Source of the DNA: a virus
Strand: one strand, 5' to 3'
Virus record (IMG/VR): IMGVR_UViG_3300027759_000388
Coordinates: 1-25,212 of that record
DNA: 25,212 nt
Numbering within the stretch: position 1 is the stretch's first letter; every line of letters begins with the position of its first letter. The position numbers and the translations under genes are program-made. The notes below the pieces were generated by a model. The model was not told where the DNA came from. It did not search any database and was given only the letters and a program-made list of their open reading frames with translations. Below, piece after piece: positions 1-9,407 of this stretch.

Positions 1-1
1 T

Positions 2-52
2 CTAAAAGCTGAGGTTATAAATTTAATAAAACACAAACAAGATGCTAATTAA
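2..52 (+). CDS. possible 3' end of an upstream gene (partial)
   Basis: The frame starting at base 2 stays open for 16 codons and ends in TAA, overlapping the start of the next gene by 11 bases. The visible tail is LKAEVINLIKHKQDAN, a plausible charged helical C-terminus. Short overlaps of this kind are common in this window, which is the main support. Nothing can be said about function, and a chance open frame this short is quite possible. Confidence 0.35.
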   Translation, partial: LKAEVINLIKHKQDAN

Positions 53-557
53 ACTATTTGATATAGTAAACAATAAAGTAGTGCCAACTGAGCATTGCTA
101 CACAATCTCTTCATTAAGAGATATAATGGAGTTACATCCAGATGATTTTCTTAAGATATATACCTACTTATTTTATATGACTTGTCCTAACCCTGATCTT
201 AACCCTTTCTTTAATGTTCCTGAACATGAAAAGGAGGAGATAATTATGGCTGAGATTGACATGGATATTTCTACGGAAGATGAATTAATCATCCGGGGTA
301 TGAGTACTTGTCAGAAGTTATATGAGACTCCCACGTATAGAACATATGTAGGAATTAAATCTATGTTAGATAGATTGGCACACTATATGGAGACTACAGA
401 AATACAACATGGTAGAGATGGTAATATTACAGCATTAGTAAATGCTGCTGCTAAATTTGATCAGATAAGACAATCTTTTAAAGGAGCTTATAAAGATTTA
501 GCAGAGGAACAAAAAAGTCAAGTAAGAGGTAATATAGGATTAGCATACGATCAATAA
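42..557 (+). CDS. conserved late phage protein upstream of the terminase (small-terminase candidate)
   Basis: A 171-aa acidic, mostly helical protein with no signal peptide or membrane segment. Its start follows the stretch ACACAAACAAG and the stop is TAA, two bases before the next gene. The middle contains a recognisable-looking block, YMTCPNPDLNPFFNVPEHEKE (about residues 45-65), and the C-terminal half has a helix with GRDGNITALVNAAAKFDQIR (about 124-143). I recall similar proteins directly upstream of the large terminase in crAss-like phages, but no function for them. Position two genes before the large terminase and the helical composition make a small terminase subunit or other packaging factor possible. 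No helix-turn-helix motif is obvious, so that is inference only. Confidence 0.85.
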   Translation: MLIKLFDIVNNKVVPTEHCYTISSLRDIMELHPDDFLKIYTYLFYMTCPNPDLNPFFNVPEHEKEEIIMAEIDMDISTEDELIIRGMSTCQKLYETPTYRTYVGIKSMLDRLAHYMETTEIQHGRDGNITALVNAAAKFDQIRQSFKGAYKDLAEEQKSQVRGNIGLAYDQ

Positions 558-559
558 TT

Positions 560-769
560 ATGGAAAATAGTTTATATGGATGGTTGTTTACATACAACAC
601 CTACACAAAAAAATGGTTTGCATTTAAATCAGAGGATAAAGAGGCATATTTTGGGAATGATAAAGAGTGTAACTCTATGATTTCCTCAAAGACAATTGAT
701 ACATTATTGTATATGATTATTACTACTGAAGGGAAACCTGAAGAATTTGATAAATTAGTGGATGAATAA
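560..769 (+). CDS. small conserved hypothetical protein
   Basis: A 69-aa protein opening MENSLYGWLFTYNTYTKKW, rich in aromatic residues at the N-terminus and acidic at the end. It starts two bases after the previous stop and its last codons overlap the terminase start by 8 bases, so it is probably translated as part of the packaging operon. The YGWLFTYN opening looks like small proteins I associate with the same place in crAss-like phages. No domain, catalytic motif or membrane segment can be seen, and no function is proposed. Confidence 0.75.
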   Translation: MENSLYGWLFTYNTYTKKWFAFKSEDKEAYFGNDKECNSMISSKTIDTLLYMIITTEGKPEEFDKLVDE

Positions 770-2954
770 TTTTGTTGAAATTCCTACTTGGGAAAATGGT
801 CAATGGACAACTACATGTTTTTCTACTAGAGAAGAATGGAGAGAATATTTGTTGTCATTGTTTAAAGAACCAGGTCAGTATAATTTCAATGAAACAGCAT
901 TAATATTTAATAAAGAAGCCGCTAATTTTAATAAGTATGGTTTTTATACAGTAGCCCCATTTAAATCTAAAGATTATATTTACTACTGGGATGACCAGAA
1001 AAAGAAATGTAAGAACGGGGTATTGTATAAAGATGGTATAGGGGTGTGGTATCTTTCTAGAGATTATTATATGTGGCTTAACTTCTTACCTATCTATGAT
1101 AAGGAAGAGAAGAAGTTTGGATTTGCTAAAGTCCGGGATGCTCAATATCACATGGCATTGTATGAAACATTAGCAGAGTTATATTATAAGCATGTTGCAA
1201 TTCTTAAGAAACGTCAGATAGCATCCTCATATTTTCATGCAGGTAAATTAATTAATTCATTATGGTTTGAGGAGGGGGTTACTTTAAAGATAGGGGCTTC
1301 ACTTAAAGATTATATAAATGATAAAGGTACTTGGAAATTTTTAGATGAATATGCATCTTTCTTAAATGAACATACTGCTTGGTATAGACCTATGAATCCA
1401 GATAAGGTTATGCTATGGCAACAAAAGATTGAGGTAAGAAAAGGTAATAAGAAAACTGAGGTAGGATTAAAAGGTACTATACAAGGTATGTCATTTGAGA
1501 AATCTGCAACAGCAGGTGTGGGTGGTCCTTGTCAGTATTTCTTCCATGAGGAAGCAGGTATTGCTCCTAAGATGGGGGAGACTTATGAGTACTTACGGCC
1601 AGCATTACAATCTGGGATGGTTACTACCGGGGTATTTATTGCAGCAGGATCAGTGGGGGACTTAGATCAATGTGAACCATTAAAGAATTTAATCATGAAC
1701 CCTGAAGCTAATGATATTTTTGCAGTAGAAACTAATTTATTAGATGCTAAAGGTACTATTGGTACAGCAGGATTATTTATTCCTGAGCAATGGTCTATGA
1801 TGCCATTTGTAGATAAGTATGGTAACTCATTAGTAGAAGAAGCTTTAGAAGCTATTAAAGAGGAGAGAATTAAATGGAAGAAAGAAATTGAACCAGATAA
1901 ATATCAGTTACGTATCTCTCAGAAACCTACAAATATTGAAGAGGCATTTGCATTTAGAAGAGAGTCTGTATTCTCTGTACATTTGTTAGCTGCACAATTA
2001 AGAAGAATTGAAGATAAAGAATATCCTTATGAACTATTAGAGTTATATAGGAATGAAAATAATATTTTAACAATAAAAGATTCAAATAAAATACCCATCA
2101 CTGAATTTCCTATCTCTAAAAAGACAGAGGATAAATCAGGTTGTTTAGTAGTATGGGAGAGACCAAAAAAAGATCCAACATTTGGAATGTATTATGCAAG
2201 TATTGACACGGTTTCTGAAGGTAAGACTACTACCTCTGATTCTTTATGTTCCATCTTTGTTTATAAAGCTCCTGTGGAGGTATGTAGAGAGGAGGGTGGA
2301 GAGCAGAAAACGCATATAGAACAGGATAAGATTGTAGCAGCGTGGTGTGGACGTTTTGATGATATCAAAAAAACACATGAAAGATTAGAGCTAATTATAG
2401 AGTGGTATAACGCCTGGACATTAGTGGAGAATAACGTATCTTTGTTTATTCAGTATATGATCTCTCAAAGAAAGCAAAGATATCTAGTAACAAAAGATCA
2501 GATATTATTTTTAAAAGATATTGGTAGTAATGCTAGTGTATATCAACAGTATGGTTGGAGAAATACCGGGACATTATTTAAGGCCCACCTTATCTCTTAT
2601 GCTATTGAGTTTTTAAGGGAGGAAATTGATCATGATTATAAAACAGATGGTACAATAGTAAAAACAACATTTGGTGTATCTAGAATTCCTGACCCTATGT
2701 TAATAAAAGAAATGTTAGCATACAGAGATGGATTAAACGTGGATAGACTTGTAGCATTTACTGCACTTGTAGCGTTTGCAAAAATCCAACAATCAAACCG
2801 TGGATATTTAAAACGTAAAGAAGTAAACTCTGAAAGTTTGGATAAGTCAAAAGATTTGTATAAATTAAAAGTAGGGGCATTCAGACATATTGGAAAAACG
2901 GTGTCTACAAGTGGTATGCAAAAACCAAAAATGGCATTTAAAAATATTAAATAA
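762..2954 (+). CDS. terL: terminase large subunit (TerL)
   Basis: A 730-aa DNA-packaging motor with an N-terminal ATPase and a C-terminal RNase H-fold nuclease, which cuts concatemers and pumps DNA through the portal. A divergent Walker A-like segment KKRQIASSY lies at about 149-157, and a Walker B with catalytic acid, YFFHEE, at 259-264. Nuclease acids fit D482 (in YASIDTVSEG), E556 (in VENN) and D661 (in NVDRLVAF). The Walker A lacks the usual GK[ST], as in many terminases of this lineage. Length is usual for a Bacteroidota phage terminase. The chosen ATG overlaps the previous gene by 8 bases; the frame then runs uninterrupted to TAA, which itself overlaps the next small start (TAATG). The portal follows after a homing endonuclease, which supports the call. 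Confidence 0.93.
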   Translation: MNNFVEIPTWENGQWTTTCFSTREEWREYLLSLFKEPGQYNFNETALIFNKEAANFNKYGFYTVAPFKSKDYIYYWDDQKKKCKNGVLYKDGIGVWYLSRDYYMWLNFLPIYDKEEKKFGFAKVRDAQYHMALYETLAELYYKHVAILKKRQIASSYFHAGKLINSLWFEEGVTLKIGASLKDYINDKGTWKFLDEYASFLNEHTAWYRPMNPDKVMLWQQKIEVRKGNKKTEVGLKGTIQGMSFEKSATAGVGGPCQYFFHEEAGIAPKMGETYEYLRPALQSGMVTTGVFIAAGSVGDLDQCEPLKNLIMNPEANDIFAVETNLLDAKGTIGTAGLFIPEQWSMMPFVDKYGNSLVEEALEAIKEERIKWKKEIEPDKYQLRISQKPTNIEEAFAFRRESVFSVHLLAAQLRRIEDKEYPYELLELYRNENNILTIKDSNKIPITEFPISKKTEDKSGCLVVWERPKKDPTFGMYYASIDTVSEGKTTTSDSLCSIFVYKAPVEVCREEGGEQKTHIEQDKIVAAWCGRFDDIKKTHERLELIIEWYNAWTLVENNVSLFIQYMISQRKQRYLVTKDQILFLKDIGSNASVYQQYGWRNTGTLFKAHLISYAIEFLREEIDHDYKTDGTIVKTTFGVSRIPDPMLIKEMLAYRDGLNVDRLVAFTALVAFAKIQQSNRGYLKRKEVNSESLDKSKDLYKLKVGAFRHIGKTVSTSGMQKPKMAFKNIK

Positions 2955-3115
2955 TGAATTGGTATATGAGTACAACTGCCCTTGACAATATTACCATAAA
3001 GGTAACTTACACCTCATATTATATTGAGGGTGAAGAAGACATGATTGAATTAAATTTAGAAGAATTATCAGAACAACCTAATACAACAATTACAGATTAT
3101 GGCTTATCTTTATAG
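2954..3115 (+). CDS. 53-aa hypothetical protein overlapped by the homing endonuclease
   Basis: The start ATG overlaps the terminase stop by one base (TAATG), a coupling arrangement that favours real translation. The product begins MNWYMSTTALDNITIKVTYT, is acidic in the middle and ends TDYGLSL. Its last 17 bases overlap the start of the GIY-YIG gene in another frame. It is the only supported gene here that stops with TAG. No family is recognised. It may be an intact small gene or one whose 3' end was remade when the endonuclease arrived. The open frame is short, so existence rests on position and overlap. Confidence 0.6.
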   Translation: MNWYMSTTALDNITIKVTYTSYYIEGEEDMIELNLEELSEQPNTTITDYGLSL

Positions 3116-3641
3116 ACATATTAGATTAGATAAGAATGAACCATTCTATATTGGGATTGGTAGTGATTCTAAATATAAAAGAGCTAACTCTATTAATCCT
3201 AGAACTAAACATTGGAAAAACATTATTTCTAAAACAGAATATAGAGTTGATATAATTATGGATAACTTGTCTTGGGAAGAAGCATGTGAAAAAGAAAAAG
3301 AATTTATTGCTATTTATAAAAGAAATTGTGATGGTGGAATTCTTTGTAATTTAACTATTGGAGGTGAAGGAGCATATGGTAGAATCTTATCAGAAGAAAC
3401 TAAAAGTAAAATTTCTAAAAAAGTATCTGGTATAAATCATGGCATGTATGGAAAATCTCATAGTGAAGCTGCAAAAAATAAAATTATAGAAACAGCATCA
3501 AAAAAAGTAATTAATATAGAAACTAATCAGATATTTACCTCTATAAAAAATGCTGCTATTAGTATGAATATTAGACCTAATACACTAACAAGAAAACTTT
3601 CTGGAATTAGAAAGAATGATACTGTTTTTAAATTAATTTAA
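3099..3641 (+). CDS. GIY-YIG homing endonuclease with NUMOD3 and NUMOD1 motifs
   Basis: A 180-aa free-standing homing endonuclease. The GIY-YIG domain occupies about residues 1-90: YLYRHI at 3-8, FYIGIG at 16-21, a likely catalytic Arg at 28 and Glu at about 66. A NUMOD3-type DNA-binding motif follows (SEETKSKIS at 98-106, then GINHGMYGKSHS), and a NUMOD1-like helix-turn-helix (SIKNAAISMNIRPNTLTRKL, 148-167) ends the protein. This is the usual architecture for enzymes that nick or cut a cognate site and promote their own spread by recombination. The gene sits between terminase and portal, a typical niche in late genes, and is followed by A-rich spacing before the portal start. The target is probably the allele lacking the gene nearby. 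All key residues look intact, so it is probably active. Confidence 0.93.
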   Translation: MAYLYRHIRLDKNEPFYIGIGSDSKYKRANSINPRTKHWKNIISKTEYRVDIIMDNLSWEEACEKEKEFIAIYKRNCDGGILCNLTIGGEGAYGRILSEETKSKISKKVSGINHGMYGKSHSEAAKNKIIETASKKVINIETNQIFTSIKNAAISMNIRPNTLTRKLSGIRKNDTVFKLI

Positions 3642-3651
3642 AAAAAATAAA

Positions 3652-6396
3652 ATGCAAATTTACAACGCACTGCAATTAAAAAATGGAGCAAAAGTAGAAC
3701 ATAATCGTATGTCTACTTTAACTCAACCTATACAATTTATTCCACGTAGTCAAAAAGATGATGATTGGAGTGCCCATAATCTTGATTGGTTAGAATGGCA
3801 GGGCATGAAACAATTGCGTAGAAATGCCAGAAGACTCTCTAAAAATTATAAACTTGCTAAAGGTATTATTGACCGCACTGATTATATTGTAGAAGAAGAT
3901 GTTGAGTATGCTCAATTAATTGATGTACTTACAAAACAAGATGAATCTGCATTAGAATTAAAATTCTACCCTATTATTCCTAATGTAATTAATGTATTAG
4001 TAGCAGAGTTTGCTAAAAGAAATACTAGAGTTAGTTTTAGGGCTGTAGATGAAATCTCATATAATGAATTACTAGATCAAAAAAGAGCCATGATTGAGCA
4101 GAAGTTACTTGCTGATGCTGAACGTAAAATGGTTATGAGTATGATTGAACAGGGTGCTGATCTAGAGGATCCTGAAATACAAAAAGCATTAAGTCCTGAA
4201 AACCTTAAATCATTACCAGAGATTGAGCAATTCTTTAAGAAAGACTATAGGTCTATGTTAGAAGAATGGGCTGAACATCAAATGCGTGTAGATGATGAGA
4301 GATTTAAAATGGATGAACTTGAAGAGAGAGGCTTCCGTGATATGTTAATCACTGATAGGGAGTTTTGGCACTTCAAGATGAATGAAGATGATTATGAAGT
4401 AGAGTTGTGGAATCCATTAATTACTTTTTATCATAAGTCTTCAGATGTAAGATATATCTCTCAAGGTAACTGGGTAGGTAAAATTGAAATGCTTACTGTA
4501 GCAGATATTATTGATAAATATGGTTATCTAATGACTGAAGATCAGATGCGTTCTATGGAGGCTATTTATCCTACAAGAGCAGCTGGTTATCCTTTACAGG
4601 GATATCAGAATGATGGTGCTTATTATGATTCTACTAAATCTCATGAATGGAATACTAATATGCCTTCTCTACAGTATAGACAGTTTATGTCTACATGGGA
4701 ACAAAATAGTACAGCCGGTAATGATATTGTTAGCCACATTATGTCTGAATCAGAGGATTGGTCTGATTATCAAAATACAGATATGTTGCGTGTTTCACAT
4801 ATTTATTGGAAATCACAACGTAAAGTTGGACATTTAACTAAGATAGATGAGACTGGTCAAGTAATACAAGATGTAGTAGATGAAGCATATGTTATCACTC
4901 AAAAACCTTTGTATGATACTAGTCTATTTAAAAATAAAAATAAAGAGAATTTACTTGCGGGTGAACATATTGATTGGATTTGGATTAATGAAGTATGGGG
5001 TGGTGTAAAAATTGGTCCTAATAATCCTGCTTATTTTGGTATGAATAATAATGCTAGTGGTATTAACCCTATTTATTTAGGTATTAATAATCCTAAAGCA
5101 GGACGTGTGCCTTTCCAATTTAAAGGTGATGCTACTTTGTATGGTTGTAAATTACCAGTAGAAGGTGCAGTATTCTCTGATAGAAATACTAAATCAACAT
5201 CATTAGTTGATTTGATGAAACCATTTCAAATTGGTTATAACATTGTAAATAACCAAATTGCTGATATACTTGTAGATGAATTAGGTACTGTGATCATGTT
5301 AGATCAAAATGCTTTACCTAAACATTCATTAGGAGAAGATTGGGGAAAGAATAATTTAGCAAAAGCTTATGTAGCAATGAAGAATTTCCAGATGTTACCA
5401 TTAGATACTTCTATTACTAATACTGAGAATGCACTTAACTTTCAACATTACCAAGTATTAAACTTAGAACAAACTCAACGTTTGATGTCTAGAACTCAAT
5501 TAGCTAATTATTTTAAACAACAAGCTTTTGAAGTAATAGGGATCACACCACAGCGTTTGGGAGAACAAGTGGAGCAAGCTACCGCAACAGGTGTTAGAAT
5601 GGCTGTATCAAACTCCTATGCGCAAACTGAGACATATTTTATTAACCATTGTGATTACTTAATGCCACGTGTACATCAAATGCGTACAGATTTGGCACAA
5701 TTCTATCATTCAACTAAACCTTCAGTTAGATTACAGTATGTTACTACAACTGATGAAAAGGTTAACTTTGAAATTAATGGTACTGATTTATTGCTTAGAG
5801 ATTTTAATATTTTTTGTACAACTAGAACAAATCACAGAGCTACATTAGAACAATTAAAACAATTAGCTCTAACTAATAATACAGCTGGTGCTTCTATATA
5901 TGATTTAGGTAATATTATGAAAGCTGAATCTATCTCTGAAGTTACTCATATCCTTAAATCTGCTGAAGCAAAACAGCAACAACAACGTCAACAAGAAATG
6001 CAACAACAACAGGCTATGCAGGAACAAGCTTTACAAGCTCAAACTGAAGAGACTAAAATGAAAATGCAATTTGAAGCTGATGAAAATGAAAAGGATAGAC
6101 AAAATAATCTTGTCATTGCTGAAATTAAATCTGCTGGTTATGGTTCTACTGTTGATATAAATCAAAACCAAGTCTCTGATTATCAAGATGCTATGAGAGA
6201 TATCCGTAAGAGTAATGAATTCCAACAGCAAATGGATCTTAAAAAAGAATCTGCTGCTACACAGAATTCTATAAATATGGATAAGATGGATATTGAGCGT
6301 GAGAGATTAGCTTCACAAAGAGAGATTGCTAATAAGCAATTGGAGATTGCTAGAGTTAATAAAAACAAATACGATAAACCAGAGAAGAAAAAGTAA
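3652..6396 (+). CDS. portal protein
   Basis: A 914-aa protein, the likely dodecameric ring at the unique capsid vertex through which DNA passes. Early residues include LKFYPIIPNVINVLVAEFAKRN (around 103-124 as a block), a pattern I associate with crAss-like portals. Long helical and mixed segments follow, with LNLEQTQRLMSRTQLANYFK and a GITPQRLGE motif in the last third, as in other portals. The last 150 residues are Gln-rich and coiled-coil-like with many heptads and end in a basic tail. Order terminase, portal, scaffold, capsid agrees with the call. The large size compared with about 500-700 aa in most phages is mostly the C-terminal coil, which may line the barrel or contact the scaffold. 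Confidence 0.88.
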   Translation: MQIYNALQLKNGAKVEHNRMSTLTQPIQFIPRSQKDDDWSAHNLDWLEWQGMKQLRRNARRLSKNYKLAKGIIDRTDYIVEEDVEYAQLIDVLTKQDESALELKFYPIIPNVINVLVAEFAKRNTRVSFRAVDEISYNELLDQKRAMIEQKLLADAERKMVMSMIEQGADLEDPEIQKALSPENLKSLPEIEQFFKKDYRSMLEEWAEHQMRVDDERFKMDELEERGFRDMLITDREFWHFKMNEDDYEVELWNPLITFYHKSSDVRYISQGNWVGKIEMLTVADIIDKYGYLMTEDQMRSMEAIYPTRAAGYPLQGYQNDGAYYDSTKSHEWNTNMPSLQYRQFMSTWEQNSTAGNDIVSHIMSESEDWSDYQNTDMLRVSHIYWKSQRKVGHLTKIDETGQVIQDVVDEAYVITQKPLYDTSLFKNKNKENLLAGEHIDWIWINEVWGGVKIGPNNPAYFGMNNNASGINPIYLGINNPKAGRVPFQFKGDATLYGCKLPVEGAVFSDRNTKSTSLVDLMKPFQIGYNIVNNQIADILVDELGTVIMLDQNALPKHSLGEDWGKNNLAKAYVAMKNFQMLPLDTSITNTENALNFQHYQVLNLEQTQRLMSRTQLANYFKQQAFEVIGITPQRLGEQVEQATATGVRMAVSNSYAQTETYFINHCDYLMPRVHQMRTDLAQFYHSTKPSVRLQYVTTTDEKVNFEINGTDLLLRDFNIFCTTRTNHRATLEQLKQLALTNNTAGASIYDLGNIMKAESISEVTHILKSAEAKQQQQRQQEMQQQQAMQEQALQAQTEETKMKMQFEADENEKDRQNNLVIAEIKSAGYGSTVDINQNQVSDYQDAMRDIRKSNEFQQQMDLKKESAATQNSINMDKMDIERERLASQREIANKQLEIARVNKNKYDKPEKKK

Positions 6397-6507
6397 TAGC
6401 GTTATATTACAACAAATAGACTTAGATTTACAAATTTTTAAAGTTTATAAAAAGTAATATGTTATATTCTTTATGTACAGTACAAACAAAAAAAACAAAC
6501 CAACAAT

Positions 6508-7737
6508 ATGAGTGAAAACAAACCAACAGAGCAAACCATAGTACAACAAGTAGATATTAACATTGATGATATCTTTGGTGGAGCTCCGGGGGCAGCTAGC
6601 ATTGTGTTACCTGCAGAAGAAGAGAAGAAACCCAATTTCTTTTCTACCCCAAAAACAGATTTATCGTTCTTAGACAAAGAAGAGGAAGATGAGGATGGAA
6701 ATCCTAAACCTTCTACCCAATCTGCTAATGAGTTATTAACTGAGTTAACTAATGATGTAGATGACTTAATTAATCAAGAAGAAGAGTTACCTAAAGGTGG
6801 CAGACCTAAAGTAGATAAGAGTGGGATGGTAGAAACCTTTTCTAAACTAATTGAAGAGGGTGTATTAATTGGTTTTGAAGATGAGAAATCAATGGAAGAC
6901 TACTCTCTTAAAGATTGGAAGGAACTCTTGCAAGCTAATTTTGAAGAAAAAGAGCGTGCAATTAAAGAGCAAACTCCAAAAGAGTTCTTTGAATCTCTTC
7001 CTGAAGAACTTCAGTATGCTGCACAATATGTAGCAAATGGAGGTAATGATCTCAGGGGGTTATTTAGTGCATTGGCACAAGTAGAAGAAGTACGTAGTTT
7101 AGATCCAACAGATGATATGGATCAAGAGCATATTGTACGTTCATACTTGCGTGCTACTGGATTTGGTAATGATGAGGAAATTAATGAGGAAATTGTAACT
7201 TGGAAAGACTTAGGTAAGTTAGAACAACAAGCTAATAAGTTTAAACCAAAGTTAGATAGAATGCAAGAATCTATTGTAGCTCAAAAAATTGCTGAACAAG
7301 AGCAAATGAAAGCACAACAAGAGCAAGCAGCTTCAGCATATATGGATAATGTATATGAAGCTCTCAAACCTTCAGAGTTAGCTGGTGTTAAGTTAGATAA
7401 GAAGACTCAAGCAATGTTATATGCTGGTCTTGTACAACCTAACTATCCATCTATCTCAGGAAGAAACACAAATCTATTGGGACACTTGTTAGAGAAGCAT
7501 CAATTTGTAGAACCTAACTACCCATTAGTAGCTGAAGCATTGTGGTTATTGGCTGATCCAGACGGATACAAGACAAAGATCATGGAACAAGGCAAAAACA
7601 AAGTGGTTGAAAACACTGTTAGACAACTCAAAACAGAACAGGGCAGAAAGATTTCTAGTACTGTACTTGAAGAAAAAGAGGAGGAACCAAAACAGCGTAA
7701 GATTCCAAGACAAACAAATATCTTTAAAAGATTTTAA
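6508..7737 (+). CDS. candidate capsid scaffolding protein
   Basis: A 409-aa, strongly acidic, helical protein immediately before the major capsid gene. The N-terminal third is low-complexity and acidic. Around residues 250-285 there is a Glu/Gln/Ala coiled-coil stretch, and the C-terminus is short and basic (KIPRQTNIFKRF). Scaffolding proteins usually have this composition: disordered acidic body, coil, and a basic C-terminal helix that binds the capsid protein. No protease motif is seen. A 111-base gap separates it from the portal, and only 34 bases separate it from the capsid gene. The role is inferred from position and composition; a head-internal or capsid-assembly protein of another kind is possible. 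Confidence 0.7.
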   Translation: MSENKPTEQTIVQQVDINIDDIFGGAPGAASIVLPAEEEKKPNFFSTPKTDLSFLDKEEEDEDGNPKPSTQSANELLTELTNDVDDLINQEEELPKGGRPKVDKSGMVETFSKLIEEGVLIGFEDEKSMEDYSLKDWKELLQANFEEKERAIKEQTPKEFFESLPEELQYAAQYVANGGNDLRGLFSALAQVEEVRSLDPTDDMDQEHIVRSYLRATGFGNDEEINEEIVTWKDLGKLEQQANKFKPKLDRMQESIVAQKIAEQEQMKAQQEQAASAYMDNVYEALKPSELAGVKLDKKTQAMLYAGLVQPNYPSISGRNTNLLGHLLEKHQFVEPNYPLVAEALWLLADPDGYKTKIMEQGKNKVVENTVRQLKTEQGRKISSTVLEEKEEEPKQRKIPRQTNIFKRF

Positions 7738-7771
7738 TAAGCAACAAACACAAAAAAATAAATAAATAATT

Positions 7772-9391
7772 ATGGCAACTCCAGTTTTAAACAACGGTAT
7801 ATTTCTGCGTGATACCAGCTACCAAGCTAGTTCACACGTAGATTCATATCACTTAGTAAACATGCTGAAAAGCAGTGAACCAATGGACTTAGGTCCAGTA
7901 GACATTTGGGCTATGGCTCAAAAAGTTGAAATGCCTCTTTACCAATTCTCTAGTTTTGGTGGTAAGAACGTTATCAATGTAGACAATGCTCGTGGAGAGT
8001 ACAAGTGGCAGGTTCCTGTTGCTCAAGATCTTCCTTACATTGTTACTGATATTGACTCTACCAATACTGTAAAAGGACAAGACGGTACTAACTTCCAAAT
8101 TAAATTGAACAAGCGTGTATTTGGTCATGGTGACATTGTTACCTATGATAAATATAACGGTTTAGAGATGTACATCACAGCTGATGATATTACTCCAACT
8201 GGTGATGGTTTTATCTACACAGTTCAATTAGTAAACAACAGCAATGGTGTTTCTTTGGATAACAAATATTTAGCATCTGGTACTAAAATGTTCCGTAAAG
8301 GTTCTGCTCGTGGTGAATACGGTGAGCGTTTCTCTGATATTGGACAATATGGTGCAGGTTTCCGTGAATTCTACAACTATGTAGGTGGAGCTGAAGCTCA
8401 CGTTCACTATTCTATCTCTTCTCGTGCAGATTTGATGTTGAAGGGTGGTTTAAATGCAGATGGTACTATTCCAGTAACTGAGATCTGGAGAAACTTTGAC
8501 AAGACTATGGATCCTTCTGTTACTAGTTTGGAATCTATGGTAGCTACTATGGGTAAAGATGCAGTTAAACGTGCATTTGACAATGGTAACTTGACACGTA
8601 CTTTCTTGACTACAATGGAAGCAGCTCACTTAACTAAAGTAGCTAATGACATTGAAACTTACTTAATGTGGGGACAAGGTGGTAAAATTAAACAAGATGG
8701 TCCAGATGATATTAGATTATCAGTGGGTCTTTGGAAACAGTTGGATAACAGCTTTAAGCGTGTATACAACAAATCTAGTTTCAACTTAGACTTGTTTAAA
8801 TCTGAGATTTATAACTTCTACTTAGGTAAAGTTGATTTCCAAGGTCCAGATCCTAAGCGTCAATTGATTGTACAAACCGGTATGGGTGGTATGAAATTGG
8901 TTAATGAAGCTATTAAGAAAGAAGCAATTCAATCTGGTATGCTTATTAATGCTCAAGAAATTGGAGCTATCACTGGTAAAGGTATGGACTTGAATTTTGG
9001 ATTTGCTTACACTAGTTATGTAATTCCTTTCTTGGCTAACGTTAAATTTGTACTTAATCCTGCATTTGATAACTTGCATACTAATGATATTGAAAATCCT
9101 TTAATTGATGGTTTCCCATTGAGTTCTTATAACTACATTATCTTTGATATCACAGATAACGTAAATGATAATATCTTCATGTTGAAATTATCTTGGGATA
9201 ATCAATTGAAATGGTTCTACCAAAATGGTACTATGGATTACATGGGACGTACTCAAGGCTTCCAAAGCTCTGGTCAGTTCAATGGATACCGTGTATACAT
9301 GAGCCAAACAATGCCTGCTATTTGGGTGAAAGATCCTACCAAGGTTCTCAAAATTGTTATGCGTAACCCTATCACTGGCGGTTCATTCTAA
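7772..9391 (+). CDS. major capsid protein
   Basis: A 539-aa protein, probably with the HK97 fold, forming the icosahedral shell. It follows terminase, portal and scaffold and has the size and mixed alpha/beta character of Bacteroidota phage capsid proteins. Residues 55-75 hold an MPLYQFSSFGGKN segment, 170-190 an FRKGSARGEYGERFSDIGQY segment, and the last third is beta-rich. Codon choice differs from neighbours: CGT for Arg, AAC and TTC are favoured, as expected of a very highly expressed gene. No N-terminal prodomain or cleavage site can be identified by eye. A stable hairpin lies 17 bases after the stop. The call rests on order, length and codon bias more than on a diagnostic motif. Confidence 0.85.
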   Translation: MATPVLNNGIFLRDTSYQASSHVDSYHLVNMLKSSEPMDLGPVDIWAMAQKVEMPLYQFSSFGGKNVINVDNARGEYKWQVPVAQDLPYIVTDIDSTNTVKGQDGTNFQIKLNKRVFGHGDIVTYDKYNGLEMYITADDITPTGDGFIYTVQLVNNSNGVSLDNKYLASGTKMFRKGSARGEYGERFSDIGQYGAGFREFYNYVGGAEAHVHYSISSRADLMLKGGLNADGTIPVTEIWRNFDKTMDPSVTSLESMVATMGKDAVKRAFDNGNLTRTFLTTMEAAHLTKVANDIETYLMWGQGGKIKQDGPDDIRLSVGLWKQLDNSFKRVYNKSSFNLDLFKSEIYNFYLGKVDFQGPDPKRQLIVQTGMGGMKLVNEAIKKEAIQSGMLINAQEIGAITGKGMDLNFGFAYTSYVIPFLANVKFVLNPAFDNLHTNDIENPLIDGFPLSSYNYIIFDITDNVNDNIFMLKLSWDNQLKWFYQNGTMDYMGRTQGFQSSGQFNGYRVYMSQTMPAIWVKDPTKVLKIVMRNPITGGSF

Positions 9392-9407
9392 TAACAATAA
9401 TATTAAT

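Noticed and set aside
6464-6476. TATATTCTTTATG before the scaffold gene as a promoter
   Set aside because: It does not fit TAnnTTTG at any register and has no TTG at the proper distance; in sequence this AT-rich such words are expected by chance.
6031-9079. Several minus-strand open frames of 60-100 codons within portal, scaffold and capsid genes
   Set aside because: They lie wholly inside well-supported + strand genes, have Ser/Leu/Ile-rich shadow composition and no recognisable motif.
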